Assembly (NCBI GenBank): GCA_004369085.1
Contig: ML210151.1
Location: 351,270 to 415,269 of the forward strand
Direction: 5' to 3'
Length of the DNA: 64,000 bases
Source: Coprinopsis marcescibilis
Taxonomy: Eukaryota > Basidiomycota > Agaricomycetes > Agaricales > Psathyrellaceae
How positions within the stretch are numbered: the first letter of the stretch is position 1; every line of letters starts with the position of its first letter. Under the pieces are notes generated by a model. The model was not told where the DNA came from and did not search any database. It saw only the letters and a list, made by a program, of their open reading frames with translations. Positions 22,687 to 35,317 of this stretch are shown one piece after another. The position numbers were made by a program, and so were the translations under genes.

Positions 22687-24035
22687 ATGACTTCCAAAGG
22701 CCAGGCCGCCTCAGCTCCTTCCACTCCAGTGCGCAGGAAGCCCTTCCGAACCCATAAAACCCCCTTAACGTGAGTAAATGTTAAGACTTTACAGGATTTC
22801 CGGTCACTCAAACGATATGCAGGGCTCCGTCTGGACAGCGGCCTTCACATAAACGCCATAAACAAATTTCGTCAGGAAGAACTGGTTCTTCCCAACGCTG
22901 CTTATTCGAATCAACTCCCAGCTCAGGGCCTCATCTTTTTGATAATTTTGGTGGATATCCAGAAATCTCGATTCGGAAACGGGCACCACAATCAGGAGAG
23001 GCACGACTGCAACAGCGGGTTCGCGAGCCGAAACCCAAATCCGAACGGACAGCTCTCAAAAGGGTGCCATCCTCAACCCCGACACCAAGCGCATCGATTA
23101 ATTTTATACCGCCTTCCAGCCCACCACATATCCAACCTGACACATCCAACGCATCTGGTTCTCAACTTCTCGATTCCCATTGGACTCTCCAACAAATGCA
23201 AGGGCAAACCCCCATACCATGGGTTGCCACCCCCGGTAGTTCCTTCAAGTTAAGCTTGACCCCACAAGCAGGTTCAAGCAACTTGCCCCCGTTGACACCA
23301 CTTTCCCGTCTGAAGGCACTCAATCAGTTCCCTACTTCGTACGGCTCTACCCTCCAGACATTTCATAATTTCACCAAGCCCGCCTTCAAATCAAGTCTGA
23401 ACCCTCACGGTGGCTCAACTTTCGACGGAAATCCCTTCAAGGTTGACGTCTATGAAGTTCACCACGGCAGCTCTCCCTTGCGCGTGCATTGTTACCGAAC
23501 TATCGTCGAGACCTGGGCATTGAGAATCCCGTGTCATGCCACTAACACTCTCGAGTTCTGGTCTGACTTGTTCCTCACCGTCTGCTCTCAGCCCCAGCGC
23601 ACCGAAGAACTGACTACTCTCGAACAAGTTATTGGTGAAGTGATGCTGTTTTTCTCACAGGCTCGTCGCACCAGTGGGCCTTTTACGACTCCGACGCCCC
23701 CACACCCATCCGAGAAGAAATTCTGTTTCCTTGTGACTCACATAACTGACTTACGCCTTCGACGGGTCGAAGAGGAAGCGGCGACACAAGAAACGCCTTT
23801 GATATTCCAGCAACAAGCGGAGTCTTTGCAGTTCCAACAACCGCCAAACACGTGGCTGTCTGTCGCAGCGGCGCATTTCTATCCTACAACGCCACCAGGG
23901 GCGTATATGGACGAGAATTGGGAGATGGAAGCACAGTTTACTTATGTTCTTCCTGATGTCGAACAATATCATCAAGGTCATTCACCGCCCAGACTCGATA
24001 TCGATATGCACGCGCTTTTGGAATGGACACTTTAA
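22687..24035 (+). CDS. Unknown Ser/Pro-rich protein, 431 aa
   Basis: Two exons: 22687-22769 and 22823-24035, with a 53-nt intron (GTGAGT...ATGCAG). Frame is preserved and the total is 1,296 nt. The N-terminal 210 residues are basic and rich in Ser, Pro and Thr (SAPSTPVRRKPFRTHKTP, IRKRAPQSGEARLQQRVREPKPKS), so probably disordered and possibly nuclear. From about residue 240 the sequence looks folded (FKVDVYEVHHGSSPLRVHCYRTIVETW; LEFWSDLFLTVCSQPQRTEELTTLEQVIGEVMLFFSQARR) and ends MHALLEWTL. I recognise no named family. There is no signal peptide or membrane segment. Confidence 0.75.
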
Positions 24036-24457
24036 TAGATGTCAAAGCCCACAAAACGAAGTTTCTTATTAGTTCAGTTTATTAATCATCGGGTGCGATA
24101 TACTAAGTATAGTGAAAGTAAAGACAAATGTAATTACGGTTCCTATGTCGAGCTGGATATCGCTAAAACTGTCAAAAATGTCCAAAACGGGTCCGTGCGC
24201 TGCTGGGAAAGTCAAGCTCCGCCCCAATTTGGTACCAACGGAACGTCGTCATCGCTATTACACGTTCACTCACGATAGTTCGACAGTGTCGAGGCATTTT
24301 GGTCATTAAGTGACCCAGAAATTGGCCTATGCTGCTCATACGCGCTCCAGTTCCTCAACACACATCGCGTAAGTACTCGGGATTGTCTCAAGTTCGGTTT
24401 AATTGACGTTGTCTAGGTCAAATCTAAGAGTTATTGGGCCTTCTTCCGACGCCTTAC
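24036..24457 (+). promoter_or_regulatory. Intergenic / probable P4-ATPase promoter
   Basis: 422 bp between two same-strand genes. It must hold the 3' end of the first and the promoter of the second. No clear element or extra gene seen. Confidence 0.4.
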
Positions 24458-27400
24458 ATGTCGGATATTCCCTTACGGAAGCTCAAACGAAACAGAGGAG
24501 ACTATACACCACTTGAGGATTCCCAGATTGCACTTCATTCTCCTGACATGACTCGGACGACCACCATGATCGCCTCTACGCGGAACAGAAACTTCGGAAT
24601 GTCGAGGCTGGGACAGCAGAGATACATAGATGACCCAGAGGAGGAGGCTGGTCTCCTGAATAGCCCGTACGACGGGGAGGAGGATAGCGACGACAATCGG
24701 CAGCCGAGGCAGAGATCTCCCAGTCCGGTGAGCATCTATGTTGGGATTTCCTGCAGCTCAGTCCTAATGGGATGTAGAAACCAGCTACACCGCACCCTAA
24801 AAGCAGTGGTGGGTCCAAGGACAAGTCACGAACAATACCCTTCACCCCTCCAGGTTTGTGGTTCTCGAGCTCAACCGTTGCTGCAGCAACTCAACAATTC
24901 CTAGACAAAGTACAGTCTCGATATCCTGCAAATATTGTACGAAATCAAAAGTACAACGTCTTCACATTCCTGCCCGTCGTCTTCTACGAACAATTCAAGT
25001 TCTTCTTCAACCTATATTTCCTGCTGGTCGCGTTGTCGCAGCTCGTGCCTGCGCTGAGGATTGGTGAGTTGATCTGCGGCTGTGCAAGAATTGTGTGCTG
25101 ATCGAGCGCAGGGTTTCTTGTAACGTACATCGCACCATTGGCCTTTGTTCTGTGCGTGACCATTGGAAAAGAGGCCTACGACGACTACAAACGATACCAA
25201 CGTGATAAGGAGGCCAATTCGCAACGATACTTGATCCTTGAACGGTCTTCTTCCGCCAATGAGCCGTCTTCACCAGAGGAAGAATACCTCAGCACGCACG
25301 CCAATACGCGCTCGGTTCCCTCGTCCTCGCTTCGTGTCGGAGATCTCATTCACCTGGAGAAGAACCAGCGAGTACCGGCGGACGTCGTACTACTACGAAC
25401 TTCTGACGCGTCTGGCACTTGTTTCATCCGCACGGACCAGCTAGATGGCGAGACTGACTGGAAACTACGTGTTGCTGTTTCTGAAACGCAGAAAATCGAC
25501 GAAAAGAACCTTACCCAACTAGACGCGGAAGTTTATGGTCAGTGTTATCAGACGCTATGGGACGTGTTATTGACGCGTTGGAACTGTTAGCGGACCCCCC
25601 TATCAAGGATATCCACACATTCGTCGGAACATTCACCCTCAACAAAGCCCCGCAACCTACGTCACTGTCAGATCCAGAATCTCTTCCCCTTCAAACGATA
25701 CCCTCTGTTTCACCACTCACCGCCGAGAATATTCTATGGTCAAACACAGTTCTGGCTGCGGGATCAGCAGTTGGTTTTGTGCTGTACACAGGTCCAGAAA
25801 CCCGGGCTGTCATGAACACTAGCCACCCAAAGACAAAGGTCGGGCTTCTTGATATGGAAATAAACAACTTGGCCAAGGTACTTTTGCTTTGTGTTGCTAA
25901 TTTCATGTTTTGACAAATTTCCTAGATTCTTTGCGCCGTCACTTTCATACTTTCGCTCACTCTTGTTGCTCTCAACGGATTCAGGGGCCTTTGGTATATC
26001 TATGTGTTCCGTTTCCTCATCCTGTTCTCTTCGATCATCCCTATTAGGTGCGTATCTCGATAGGTCGCGTCTGTTTCAGCAGGCTAATCGGGGCAATAGT
26101 TTGCGGGTCAATCTCGACATGGGCAAGACGGTGTACGCGCACCAGATAATGAACGATAACGAGATTCCAAATACAATCGTTCGAACGAGCACACTTCCCG
26201 AAGAACTGGGCCGCATTACCTATTTGTTGAGCGACAAAACGGGGACCTTGACGCAAAACGGTATGTCGTCCCATCACCGAAAATGCGTGCTAGTCTGAGA
26301 TCGATGCAGAAATGGAAATGAAGAAACTTCATATGGGCACGATGTCGTATGGAGCTGACTCGATGGATGAAGTTGCACACCAATTGGCGGTTGCATTTGG
26401 AGCGGAATCGGGTATGTATCAGATTTTGTAACATTCCAAGACCCTGACTGAAAGCCATTTTCTCTGCAGGGTCCTTGCCTACGGGCGCGCAACTTGCAAC
26501 TCGAGGCAAGCGAGATATGTCCTCCCGTGTGCGAGACGTTGTTCTTAGCCTTGCTCTCTGTCACAATGCAAGTGATTCCCGCGATTCTTTCTTGTTATTT
26601 CACGGAATTAATCTCATCCTTTCCAGGTAACTCCAGTGACGAATGACGATGGTACAGTGACTTATCAAGCATCATCACCGGATGAAGTTGCGATTGTGAC
26701 ATGGACGGCCTCCGTCGGATTAACACTCGTATTCCGTGATCGAACGAAAATGGAATTACAGACCCCATCTGGGGCGAAGGTTACCTATGATATCCTCGAC
26801 ATCTTCCCCTTCACGTCCGAGTCCAAGCGCATGGGAATTGTGGTTCGAGATGTCCAGACTGGGGAGATCACCTTCCTGCAAAAGGGAGCTGATGTTGTGA
26901 TGTCCAAGATCGTGCAACGGAACGATTGGTTGGATGAAGAGACATCGAATATGGCTCGCGAGGGGTTGAGGACGCTGGTCATGGCGAGGAAGAGGATTAG
27001 CTCGCAGCTTTACAACGAGTATGCGCAGCAATATCATGAAGCGAGTATCAAGCTCGAGGGGAGGAATGAGGCGATGACGGCCGTTGTGGCACAGTACCTG
27101 GAACATGACCTCGAGCTGCTTGGGTTGACGGGTGTTGAGGACAAACTGCAGGATGACGTCAAGTCAACGCTTGAGCTGCTCAGGAATGCGGGCATCAAGA
27201 TTTGGATGTTGACTGGGGACAAGGTTGAAACAGCTCGTTGCATCGCGATTTCCACGAAGTTGGTGGCCAGGAATCAACACATTCATGAAATGTCCAAACG
27301 TGCGTTCTTTAATTCTGTATCAGCAGGTTTCTGATTCTGACGGTTATCTGCTCAACAGTGAAGACTTCGGACCAGATTCGTGATCAGCTTGACTTCCTCC

Positions 27401-28724
27401 AGAACAAGTTGGATTGCTGCCTCGTCATCGATGGCGAATCTCTGCAGGTATGGGTTGGGGAACACAAGATCACTTGGGAGTGTGCTAATGCTGTTCCGTC
27501 AGTTGTGCTTGAACCTCTTCAAGAACGAATTCATCGAAATTGCCACCAAGCTTTCCGCAGTTGTGGCTTGCCGTTGTTCGCCTACTCAAAAGGCGGATGT
27601 CGCTCGGTTAATTCGCAAGCACACCAAGAAGCGGGTATGTTGCATCGGGGATGGTGGTAACGATGTGAGCATGATCCAAGCCGCAGATGTCGGTGCGTAG
27701 TATGTCTTATCAGCTGATCGAAACGAGGAGTGCTCACATCGCCCATAGGCGTCGGCATCGTTGGCAAGGAAGGCAAGCAGGCATCGCTGGCTGCTGATTT
27801 CTCTGTCACGCAATTCAGCTTTCTCACAAAGCTTCTCCTTTGGCATGGTCGAAACTCGTACCGCCGGTCTGCCAAGCTTGCGCAATTCGTGATCCACCGT
27901 GGTTTAATCATATCGATTATGCAGGCTGTGTTCTCAGCTATCTTTTATTTTGCGCCAATTGCGTTATATCAAGGATGGCTGTTGGTGGGGTATGCAACCA
28001 TATACACTATGGCCCCTGTGTTTTCCCTTGTGCTTGATCGCGATGTCAGCGAGGATCTGGCGTTACTCTATCCGGAGCTTTACAAGGAGTTGACCAAGGT
28101 GCGTCGTGCTGCTCTGTTTGATTATTCGGCTTGGGTTTTGAGGCTTTTCTGATAGGGTCGCTCTCTGTCGTACAAGACCTTCTTCCAATGGTGTATGATT
28201 AGTTTGTATCAAGGTATGTGACTATTCTTCATGATCCTGCTTGTTAAGCTTAAAAATGTATTCTAGGTGCTGCGATTATGATCATGTCGCTCGTCCTTTT
28301 TGAGAATGAATTCCTGCACATTGTATCCATCTCGTTCACCGCATTGATCATTAACGAACTTATCATGGTTGCCCTCGAGATCACAACGTGGTAAGCTCTC
28401 ATTTTCGATGAGATGTCTCCCAATACCGAGCTCAACCTTTCCTCTAGGCATCTCTACATGGTGATATCAGAAGTCGTTACATTGATTTTCTATGTCATAA
28501 GCATTGCCTTCCTACCGGAGTACTTTGGTGCGCTTCCGCTTTCTCGTCTCCTTTGAAGCGCAGTCGTTCCATTGCTAACTGTGATCCCAGATCTATCTTT
28601 CGTTGTCACTATCGGCTTTGCCTGGAAAACGGCCGTCATTGTCGCGATTAGCACAATACCCCTGTACATTATTAAGCTTATTCGTAGAAAGCTTGCGCCT
28701 GCGGCTTCGAGTAAACTTTTATAG
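24458..28724 (+). CDS. NEO1: P4-type ATPase (phospholipid flippase), Neo1 family
   Basis: An aminophospholipid-translocating ATPase expected in Golgi/endosomal membranes. After an acidic, disordered start ([20 protein letters not shown]) comes the first membrane hairpin: [37 protein letters not shown]. The actuator part has [20 protein letters not shown], a form typical of Neo1/ATP9 rather than Drs2. DMEINNLAK and two further membrane helices follow. The phosphorylation motif is [12 protein letters not shown] (near 26236). The nucleotide domain has [15 protein letters not shown] and [13 protein letters not shown], then [18 protein letters not shown] and [20 protein letters not shown]. Six C-terminal membrane segments end AASSKLL. 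At least a dozen short introns interrupt it. No Drs2-type C-terminal extension is present, again as in Neo1. All catalytic motifs are intact. The exon near 24735-24855 is the least certain. Confidence 0.93.
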
Positions 28725-28813
28725 TTACATACCCATATGATTAATATATTCAAACGCTCTGTGGTTTCGAATTTCCCCAGACCCGACGTTACAACCGTGT
28801 TGTCAAATGATTA

Positions 28814-29638
28814 CAGTTGAATTTCTCATAATGCATAACGTTGGGCCGGCCAATAGCCTTATGCATTATGACAATTATTCAGTACGAGAAGTGTGAGAAA
28901 ATATATATATATTAAGTAATTACAGAATTTAGGCCCCTTTGGCCGGGAAGAACTGGTCGAGAACGGTCTGCTTCGCATTTTTGAGCATATCGCTTCGAAG
29001 GTGTGCCCTGAAGCGACGGAGATGAGTAGTCAGAGCAGAAAACTGCTCCATGTCTGCCCCTGAGCTAATGACAAGTTTCTCCATCGTTGCGCACAAGTCC
29101 AATGCTGCCTGACCTGTAGGTAACGCTTCGCCTTCGCTGTCTGATTCGTCTGACTCGACGGAAATGGATGCTTGGTTCTCGGAGGTGATCTGGTCGACAA
29201 TTGCGGCCTCAACGGCCTGGTCCGTTAGGCAGTCGCTGAAAGGGCATTGTAAAGAAAAATTAGACACAAATTAGAATCGGTGTGAATGGGTCAGGTACTG
29301 CTGCAACATGTTCCTCAATCCTTTCTATACCCCAAAGCCTCATGCTCAACTTGCGTTGGGCTGTACACCTCATGTATTCATAAAACGGAGAAAATCAAGG
29401 GATAATGATCAAATGCCACTCATTTCTTTGGGGATTTCGCGACGGGTTTTTAAAAATTTGCCGGTCCCATCCCGCCTAGCCCATATCTCATAATGCATAT
29501 TTTGACTGAAATCCTTATGCATTATGCAATATACCAAAACTAGGGTGTTGCCCCGCGTCCCACCGCGGGACCAACCAAAATCGTATGCATTATGAGAATT
29601 ATGCATGATTACGTTATGCATTATGAGAAATTCAACTG
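28814..29638. mobile_element. 825-bp non-autonomous TIR transposon with TA target (pogo/Tigger-like)
   Basis: A perfect 28-bp terminal inverted repeat starts CAGTTGAATTTC at 28814 and ends at 29638 with its reverse complement. TA lies directly outside both ends (28812-28813 and 29639-29640), the target used by Tc1/mariner/pogo elements. Inner copies of the motif CATAATGCAT or its complement occur near both ends (about 28853, 29490, 29515, 29584 and 29600), like sub-terminal transposase-binding sites. The inside carries only a C-terminal transposase fragment, so the element would need help from a full copy elsewhere. Confidence 0.88.
28929..29267 (-). pseudogene. C-terminal fragment of a pogo/Tigger-like DDE transposase
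   Basis: A 112-residue open frame inside the 825-bp element. It contains QCPFSDCLTDQAVEAAIVDQI, an acidic stretch (SVESDESDSEGEAL) and MEKLVISSGADMEQFSALTTHLRRFRAHLRSD. This order matches, from memory of the family, the region after the catalytic domain of fungal pogo-like (CENP-B-related) transposases. No DNA-binding or DDE catalytic part remains. The assignment rests mainly on the TA target and the position inside TIRs; the protein likeness alone is moderate. Confidence 0.5.
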
Positions 29639-30756
29639 TACCATTTCTGATCCGCACTTCAATACGGTGCATGTCTGTGGGGCAAATGTTTACCACGAAC
29701 TACGACATACTACGACCTCGCTCCAGTTTACGATGGTCGCTGGAATCTCTATGGCACCCAGGGAAGTGAAAATGATATCAGGCGTAGCTGCACTTCAAAA
29801 GCGGTTTAGCGAGAAGGACCCGAAAACTTGAACAACAACGGACGCCACCGTAAGGCCGTTAACGCGAACAAGACGGGCCACTACCGCTAGGCGGTGCATC
29901 TGTCTTCATCCAGGTGTAGGAGGGATTGTGCAGTACTTTCATAGGCAAGCTATGAAGGAGACTAGTCGATTGAGGACTCTGGGGCAGGATCCTGCAGATC
30001 GCCAAAAATCGTTGAAGTGCATTTAGTGACGATGCTCCCCACGTTGCTTGTCAATGGGCAACGGCTTCGTATACAATTAGCACTCAAGGGCTATCTTACT
30101 GCTGTGCGGCTTATGCACGTTGGTCATTTCGAAGGCATCGATTCCGACCGGAACGCAGCCAAGTTTTTATTTCTAGGACACTTGGGAAACACTAGCCATT
30201 CCGGCCACTGTCCATCAAGGTCAATCTCTGTTTATTTGCTTGAATCGGTGATTCTTTCTGACGTCGTTTCAATATAGGTTTGATTGACCCCGCTTTCTTT
30301 TACATACACCAATCGAATCCGGTTTGGAGGACGAACGTGCTTGGATGTCGGCATATTTTCCAAGTTTGCCGCTGTCATCTTGAATTCTCGGTTGCAAAGC
30401 TGGAGCATGTCAGCAAGTATCCAGGTCATCCTTTCGTCTTCAGTCAGGGATTGCAACCCTGTTCGAAGTCTGTTTCTTCGCTTTTCAACATGTCCACAAG
30501 CTGAAACAGTTCCGTAGACCTTTTTTAATCCACTACCGATGGACGCATCATCATAACTTTAATCATCGCCCTCATCAACCCACTCAAAGGCCAATCGTTA
30601 GATGGGCGCCCTCTGGCTGTCTTGGCTATAAACCTACGCTTTTCGAAGGACAAACGTGCACTGGTTGTATGACTCCGAAGGCTGGATCTCTTTTCTTTTC
30701 TTACTCTTCCCCATCTTCAAAGCGAGCCACACTGTCGCTTCATTGCATGCTGCACG
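29639..30756. other. Intergenic, no gene seen
   Basis: About 1.1 kb with only short frames. The stretch 30640-30756 leads into the transporter start and is likely its promoter. Confidence 0.4.
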
Positions 30757-33235
30757 ATGCTTGGAATCCATAAGATATGGAGATGTACGTGGTCTTATTT
30801 CTCTCCTCTTTTGAACGAACTAACATGCATTGCAGCTTATACCCTTCTGGAAAAGCGCAATATGTGAGTGTAAATCTTTGCAGCGCTGGGAAACCTGGCT
30901 CTTAACCCTTTCGGCAGCGCGTTCTACATTGGAGGGATCATGTGCTACAAGTTTGGGATAGAGTTCTTTAACGGGTCCATAATTGCTCTTGCTGCAGATC
31001 GTTTTGGTGCAGCACATGCCTATACCAAACGTAGGTCATTAACCGCATTTGCCATGTACTTTTTTGCTCATCCTTATATTCAGTCGGTGCTGCTACAGGG
31101 CTGAACCAAGCAGCTCAATGTGTAGGGGCCATCCTTATTGCACCGTTAATCAAGAGTTGGCCTACACGAACTGTGCTCGCCTTCGGGATATTCACTTTTG
31201 CCCTTATGACCACCCTCCTCTTGGTTGTGGACGCTGGGACAGGTACTGTCTTATCACAACGATGACATTGCTTTACTAAATCCTTGATAAGGCGGTCATT
31301 TCAAAGACCCAATCTCCAAGGATCCACAATACGGCTCGTGGCCTGTTGACCTCGTAAGCTCAGTCGAAGTTCAACCAGGATGTACAACTCATGTAGTGTG
31401 CCCAAGATCTTCCTCTTCTGGACACTCTCCGGAATCTGCTATGGAATGGTTGAGTTGATTCGCAGAGTAATGTGGGTTGCCCACCATCCGATCCTCTTCT
31501 ATACCTTATGGTTTCTTAAGCCCAGCGGATATTGTTGGTGGCAAAGTTCATAAACTTAGGCCCATGGACGCCACTGTGGTAAGCTCGTTATGTCAATCCG
31601 GTACCTTTGGCCTAATCACTTTGCGGTAGCACATCTTTTACGGCGAGTAGCCTTCTGTAATGTGTGTGGGCTCAAGCTTACGCCCCTCTAGAGATCGCGG
31701 GCATGTCTGGTGCATTTGCTTCCTCTTCAGCTATCGATCGATTTGGAAGCAACTACAGCTTTTTCCTGACACCGGTATTTTTCACACTGGCTGGAGTGCG
31801 TTTTATGACGTCGAAATCAGTCGGCCCCCACTCATACATTTGTCCATGTTACTTCCCTAGGTTATTTGGCTCTTCGTCAGCACATTATCCTTCAGGCAGG
31901 ACAGTATTATTGATGGAGAGCTCGATCAGAATGGTCTCGCCAAGGTTGGGCCCAAAGGAAGGACATCTGCTGGCTATGTTGCCCAGGTTGGCCGAGGCAT
32001 CAGCAGTTTCGGGGAATCTGTGTGGGTTGGAGGAAAGCTCATCTTCCTGAATAGACGTTTCATATGTAAGCTCATTTTTGAATCTTGGAGTTCAAGCCGT
32101 CTTTTTGCTGACTTGTGTCGGTCAGGGCTTCTTCCTTCGTAGTAAGGCAAACCAACCCCTTCTATCAACAGCGTCTAATTTCGAGTTTCGCAGCGCCGTT
32201 GCGTTATACCTTCACAGGTTCTTGGAGAATATATTGGCTACGACCTTTGCCAACTTGGTGCTCGTAAATCCTGCGTGGAGCCAAATCATTGTCGGCGGAT
32301 CCAACTTCGGTGAAGTGAGTACCTGATCTGGTTAGGTCTCTGGATCCATAGCTCATTCTCATGACTAGCTTCTGGGGGCTCTTGCTGTCTTGCTTCTTTC
32401 TAATCTAGTTACTACGCCACTACCATGGCTGAGATTTGATGCCCTAGCTGTAAGCCACTCCGTCCCGACTCCTCCGATACCGATTCATTTGATCACACGA
32501 CTCTTCTAGCTCAACCTTGTTTGGCTACTTCCCTTCTTTTCTACGATTGCTACCCCTGGGGATATAACCTGGGCAGTGAAGGCTGCCGCTTGCGTCCTCC
32601 CTATTTCGATGGGATGGGCTGCTGGGGATGTCTCGCTTGCCGCTTACATCCAATCAGCCTTGACGGAGTCCAATTTCTGTGAGTCGCTATGTACAACTCG
32701 ATATCGAGTCGCGATTAAATGTTCCTGTTCTCCAGCTCATCCTCGTGTTTCTGCGCTGGGCGCTGTAATGGTAATTCTCTGTGTATTCTCTCCTACGATT
32801 GTGGCTGACGTGTTCAGGCTTTCCTTTATGCAACATATATCATCATGAACGCGACGTTGGGTTCTGCGCTGGGGAAAGTGATCGACAATGAATTCAACAG
32901 GACAAAGAGCCCTTACACTGCGTATCTGACAGTTGGAGGGTGCGTGTACTATCCTTATATTCTTATCTCTTCACCCTAACCTTGTGTCTAGGGCACAATT
33001 TTCGGTTGCGTGTGTGGTCATTCTCCTCTCTACCTTTGTCCCTGTTGGGGCCTGCGCTTTCAACCCAAAGGTTATTGGAATTGTGGACATCTCGACTGAA
33101 GAACCAATCCGACCGACTGGCAATAGGTTGCATCTACCTCAAAGAAACGACGATCTAAGCGATGACGAAAGTGTAGGCGTCGGAGGGATCAAACTTGAGG
33201 ATAGACTTCGGACCCAGACAACTCATAGTCACTGA
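30757..33235 (+). CDS. Major-facilitator-superfamily-like membrane transporter
   Basis: A polytopic membrane protein with about twelve hydrophobic stretches. The start MLGIHKIWR is followed by an intron with classic CTAAC branch and GCAG end, then YTLLEKRNIAFYIGGIMCYKFGIEFFNGSIIALAADRFG. Later segments include AATGLNQAAQCVGAILIAPLI, VLAFGIFTFALMTTLLLVV, IFLFWTLSGICYGMVELIRRVMP, FGSNYSFFLTPVFFTLAGV, AVAVLLLSNLVTTPLPW-like sequence and YLTVGGAQFSVACVVILLSTFVPVGAC. A long cytoplasmic loop (IDGELDQNGLAKVGPKGRT) sits mid-protein and the tail is acidic (NDDLSDDESVG). At least eleven introns are needed. The substrate is unknown. I rely on overall architecture and the A-D-R-F-G segment after an early helix; no diagnostic substrate motif was seen. 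Confidence 0.72.
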
Positions 33236-33557
33236 TCACTGACAGCTCAGGCTGCCTAAATCCCCACTGCTATACCTCGCTTTCGTATTGTTATTGCCTT
33301 GGTTTGGAGGGACTTTGGATCACTTATTCATCTGTAACATAGCGCGCATGACATCTTTCGACGCTGGCGACTTGTCCACCAAGTATGTATGTACTTGTAC
33401 CGGCAATATCCTGGAATGATTTATAGACATTAGACAAGGGCTGGTTACTCTTCTCGTTGTATTAAAGAGAACACTTCGATTCCTGAGCCGGTCACACATC
33501 CGGTGAAGACGGGGAGCCCTTGAGTGTCGACCTCCCCCTTTCCCAGATAGTATCTGT
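33236..33557. other. 3' intergenic between convergent genes
   Basis: 322 bp shared by the 3' ends of the transporter (+) and the acetyltransferase (-). No gene seen. Confidence 0.5.
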
Positions 33558-34394
33558 CTAAAAGCTGGAAGTGGAGGGTTCAAGTGTCTGTGTACTGAGC
33601 CAAGCGAGTGGACCAACCTCGAAGCCAAGCTCCCTGAAATAATCTCGAGCCGAAGGCCTCGAGACATCCACAAAGATCGGGCCTTTCGAACGAGCTCGAT
33701 GAGCATTTATTAGAATAGACTCCAGTCCTAAGATTTAAAACCTTCCTCAGCTGTGTGGCTCGCTGCAGTGCGATGTGCATGAATAGCTACCTCGTTTTTG
33801 GTACTCACAGTCCAAGAGAGCTAGCTCTAGCGCCCAAGAGTCTGATGGCAACTTCCGAAGCGAAGCGTCAGCCAATCCGACCTGCTTTCTTGACTCTGCA
33901 CGCTTGAACGGATATTCGAGAAAGAGGCGCTGTAGAATATCGATTAGAGCGTGCCATGTACTGCATTTCTCACTAACCTTGGTGGAAATAAAGCCTAGGA
34001 GGCAAAGCGCTGCCAAGAGATCGAGACTGAAGAAGCCGAGCCAATTTCTCCACGAGAAGCTTGGACGGCGGTTCAGTGGAAGCCAAATTGCCGCACCGAC
34101 CACAGTAGGAGGTACGCCTTCTATTTCCACCGGCGTGCAGATCACGTCGATTACTCCTTCCATGCAAATGGACCATCGCAGCAGGACCTCGACGTAGTGC
34201 TGCAGTATTCGCTCCCCTCTCTGCAGGTCGTTTAACAAAAGCCCTTCGGCATCTAAAAATGAACGTACCCGTCCAACATGACATATATATCTGGAGAGCG
34301 GGTCGAATGGCAGAGTCTTCCGGCCAATGTCGACAATCGCTGCTGCGTCCGATTGCTGGAAGCGGCGCACATGTAATTGGGAACCTCGGGGCAT
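33558..34394 (-). CDS. GNAT-family N-acetyltransferase
   Basis: An acetyl-CoA-dependent acyltransferase. The first exon starts at the ATG at 34394 (MPRGSQLHVRRFQQSDAAAI); an upstream in-frame TTG is not used as start. The N-terminal strand-helix (HVRRFQQSDAAAIVDIGRKTL) is typical GNAT. WALELALLDCEYQKRG runs to a donor near 33790. After a roughly 64-nt intron the frame continues LESILINAHRARSKGPIFVDVSRPSARDYFRELGFEVGP, so QKRGLESILI takes the place of the pyrophosphate-binding Q/RxxGxG/A loop. The third Gly position is replaced (Glu-Ser), slightly off consensus. It ends STQTLEPSTSSF at 33558. Many basidiomycete genomes carry such short GNATs without known substrate. Confidence 0.72.
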
Positions 34395-35317
34395 GGGGTT
34401 TCTGCGTGTCCACAAATTGTTTGCATATGGCGGACCTTATATATATGGACTAATACGCCACGGGTGAGAAGCTCCCTCCCCCCATACTGCATGGTAGATC
34501 CGCTTTGCGAAGCGACCGAACGCGGCTAGTGTATTTCATTTTTGTATATGCTGATGCAAGTGGGAATGGTTACGATACGCTTACTCACCCTCCCTATCGA
34601 TCTTGTGGTATCTGAGGAACAGCAGAGCTCTCACCTGTGTCAGCAAGGGCAAGCTGAATCAGGAGTCAGGACAGGTCAGGAGCTGGGCTCTCCGGCGGCG
34701 TCGCGAGTTGAACGTTGAAGGCCAGCTTGCACTACTCCGAGCCGTGCGCATATATGGCTGGGAAGAGGGAGCTACTGCCCGTAAGTAGTAGAGCCACGGT
34801 CCTTTCCGTGAAGCTTCTTTTATGAAAGTAGGTTCAACAATCTTCAGCCTGGAATTCCACCCACACCACACATGTGGATTTAACACAGGAGTGCACTCGG
34901 TACCCAAAGCTCTTAGAATAACTGGAACCTATTAATGCCCGAACAAACCAATCAAACGTTTAACGTAAACATCTCGAGTCAGGGTCCAGCGGAGTGAACG
35001 TGGACAAGAATAAGTAATCTCCTCCTCGTACCCATTGTCAAGGCACCTTTTGCAACCTCCAAACTCAGCCAACAATCACCTCCAGAAAAGGGAATATATA
35101 TGGATATCTACGTTGCACACGCTACTTATAATAATGCTAAAGATATTACAAAATTACAATTCAACTTGAAGAAAGGAGAGATAGGGAGCCTGAAGGCACC
35201 AAACGAATGTCTTTGTTACGTTGAGCATTAAATAAGTTTAAGAGGGCAACGTCAAGAAATAAAGCAACTCGAGTCACGGAAGCAATAAAGAAAAGCAGGT
35301 ATTCATCCTCAAATCAC
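34395..35317. other. Intergenic, no gene seen
   Basis: 923 bp upstream of the GNAT gene and downstream of the acyl-CoA synthetase. Short frames only. The promoter of the GNAT gene should lie in the first few hundred bases; a TATATA run sits near 34438-34446. Confidence 0.4.

Noticed and set aside
22218..22811. 197-codon minus-strand frame
   Set aside because: It overlaps the start and intron of the better supported plus-strand gene and shows no domain.
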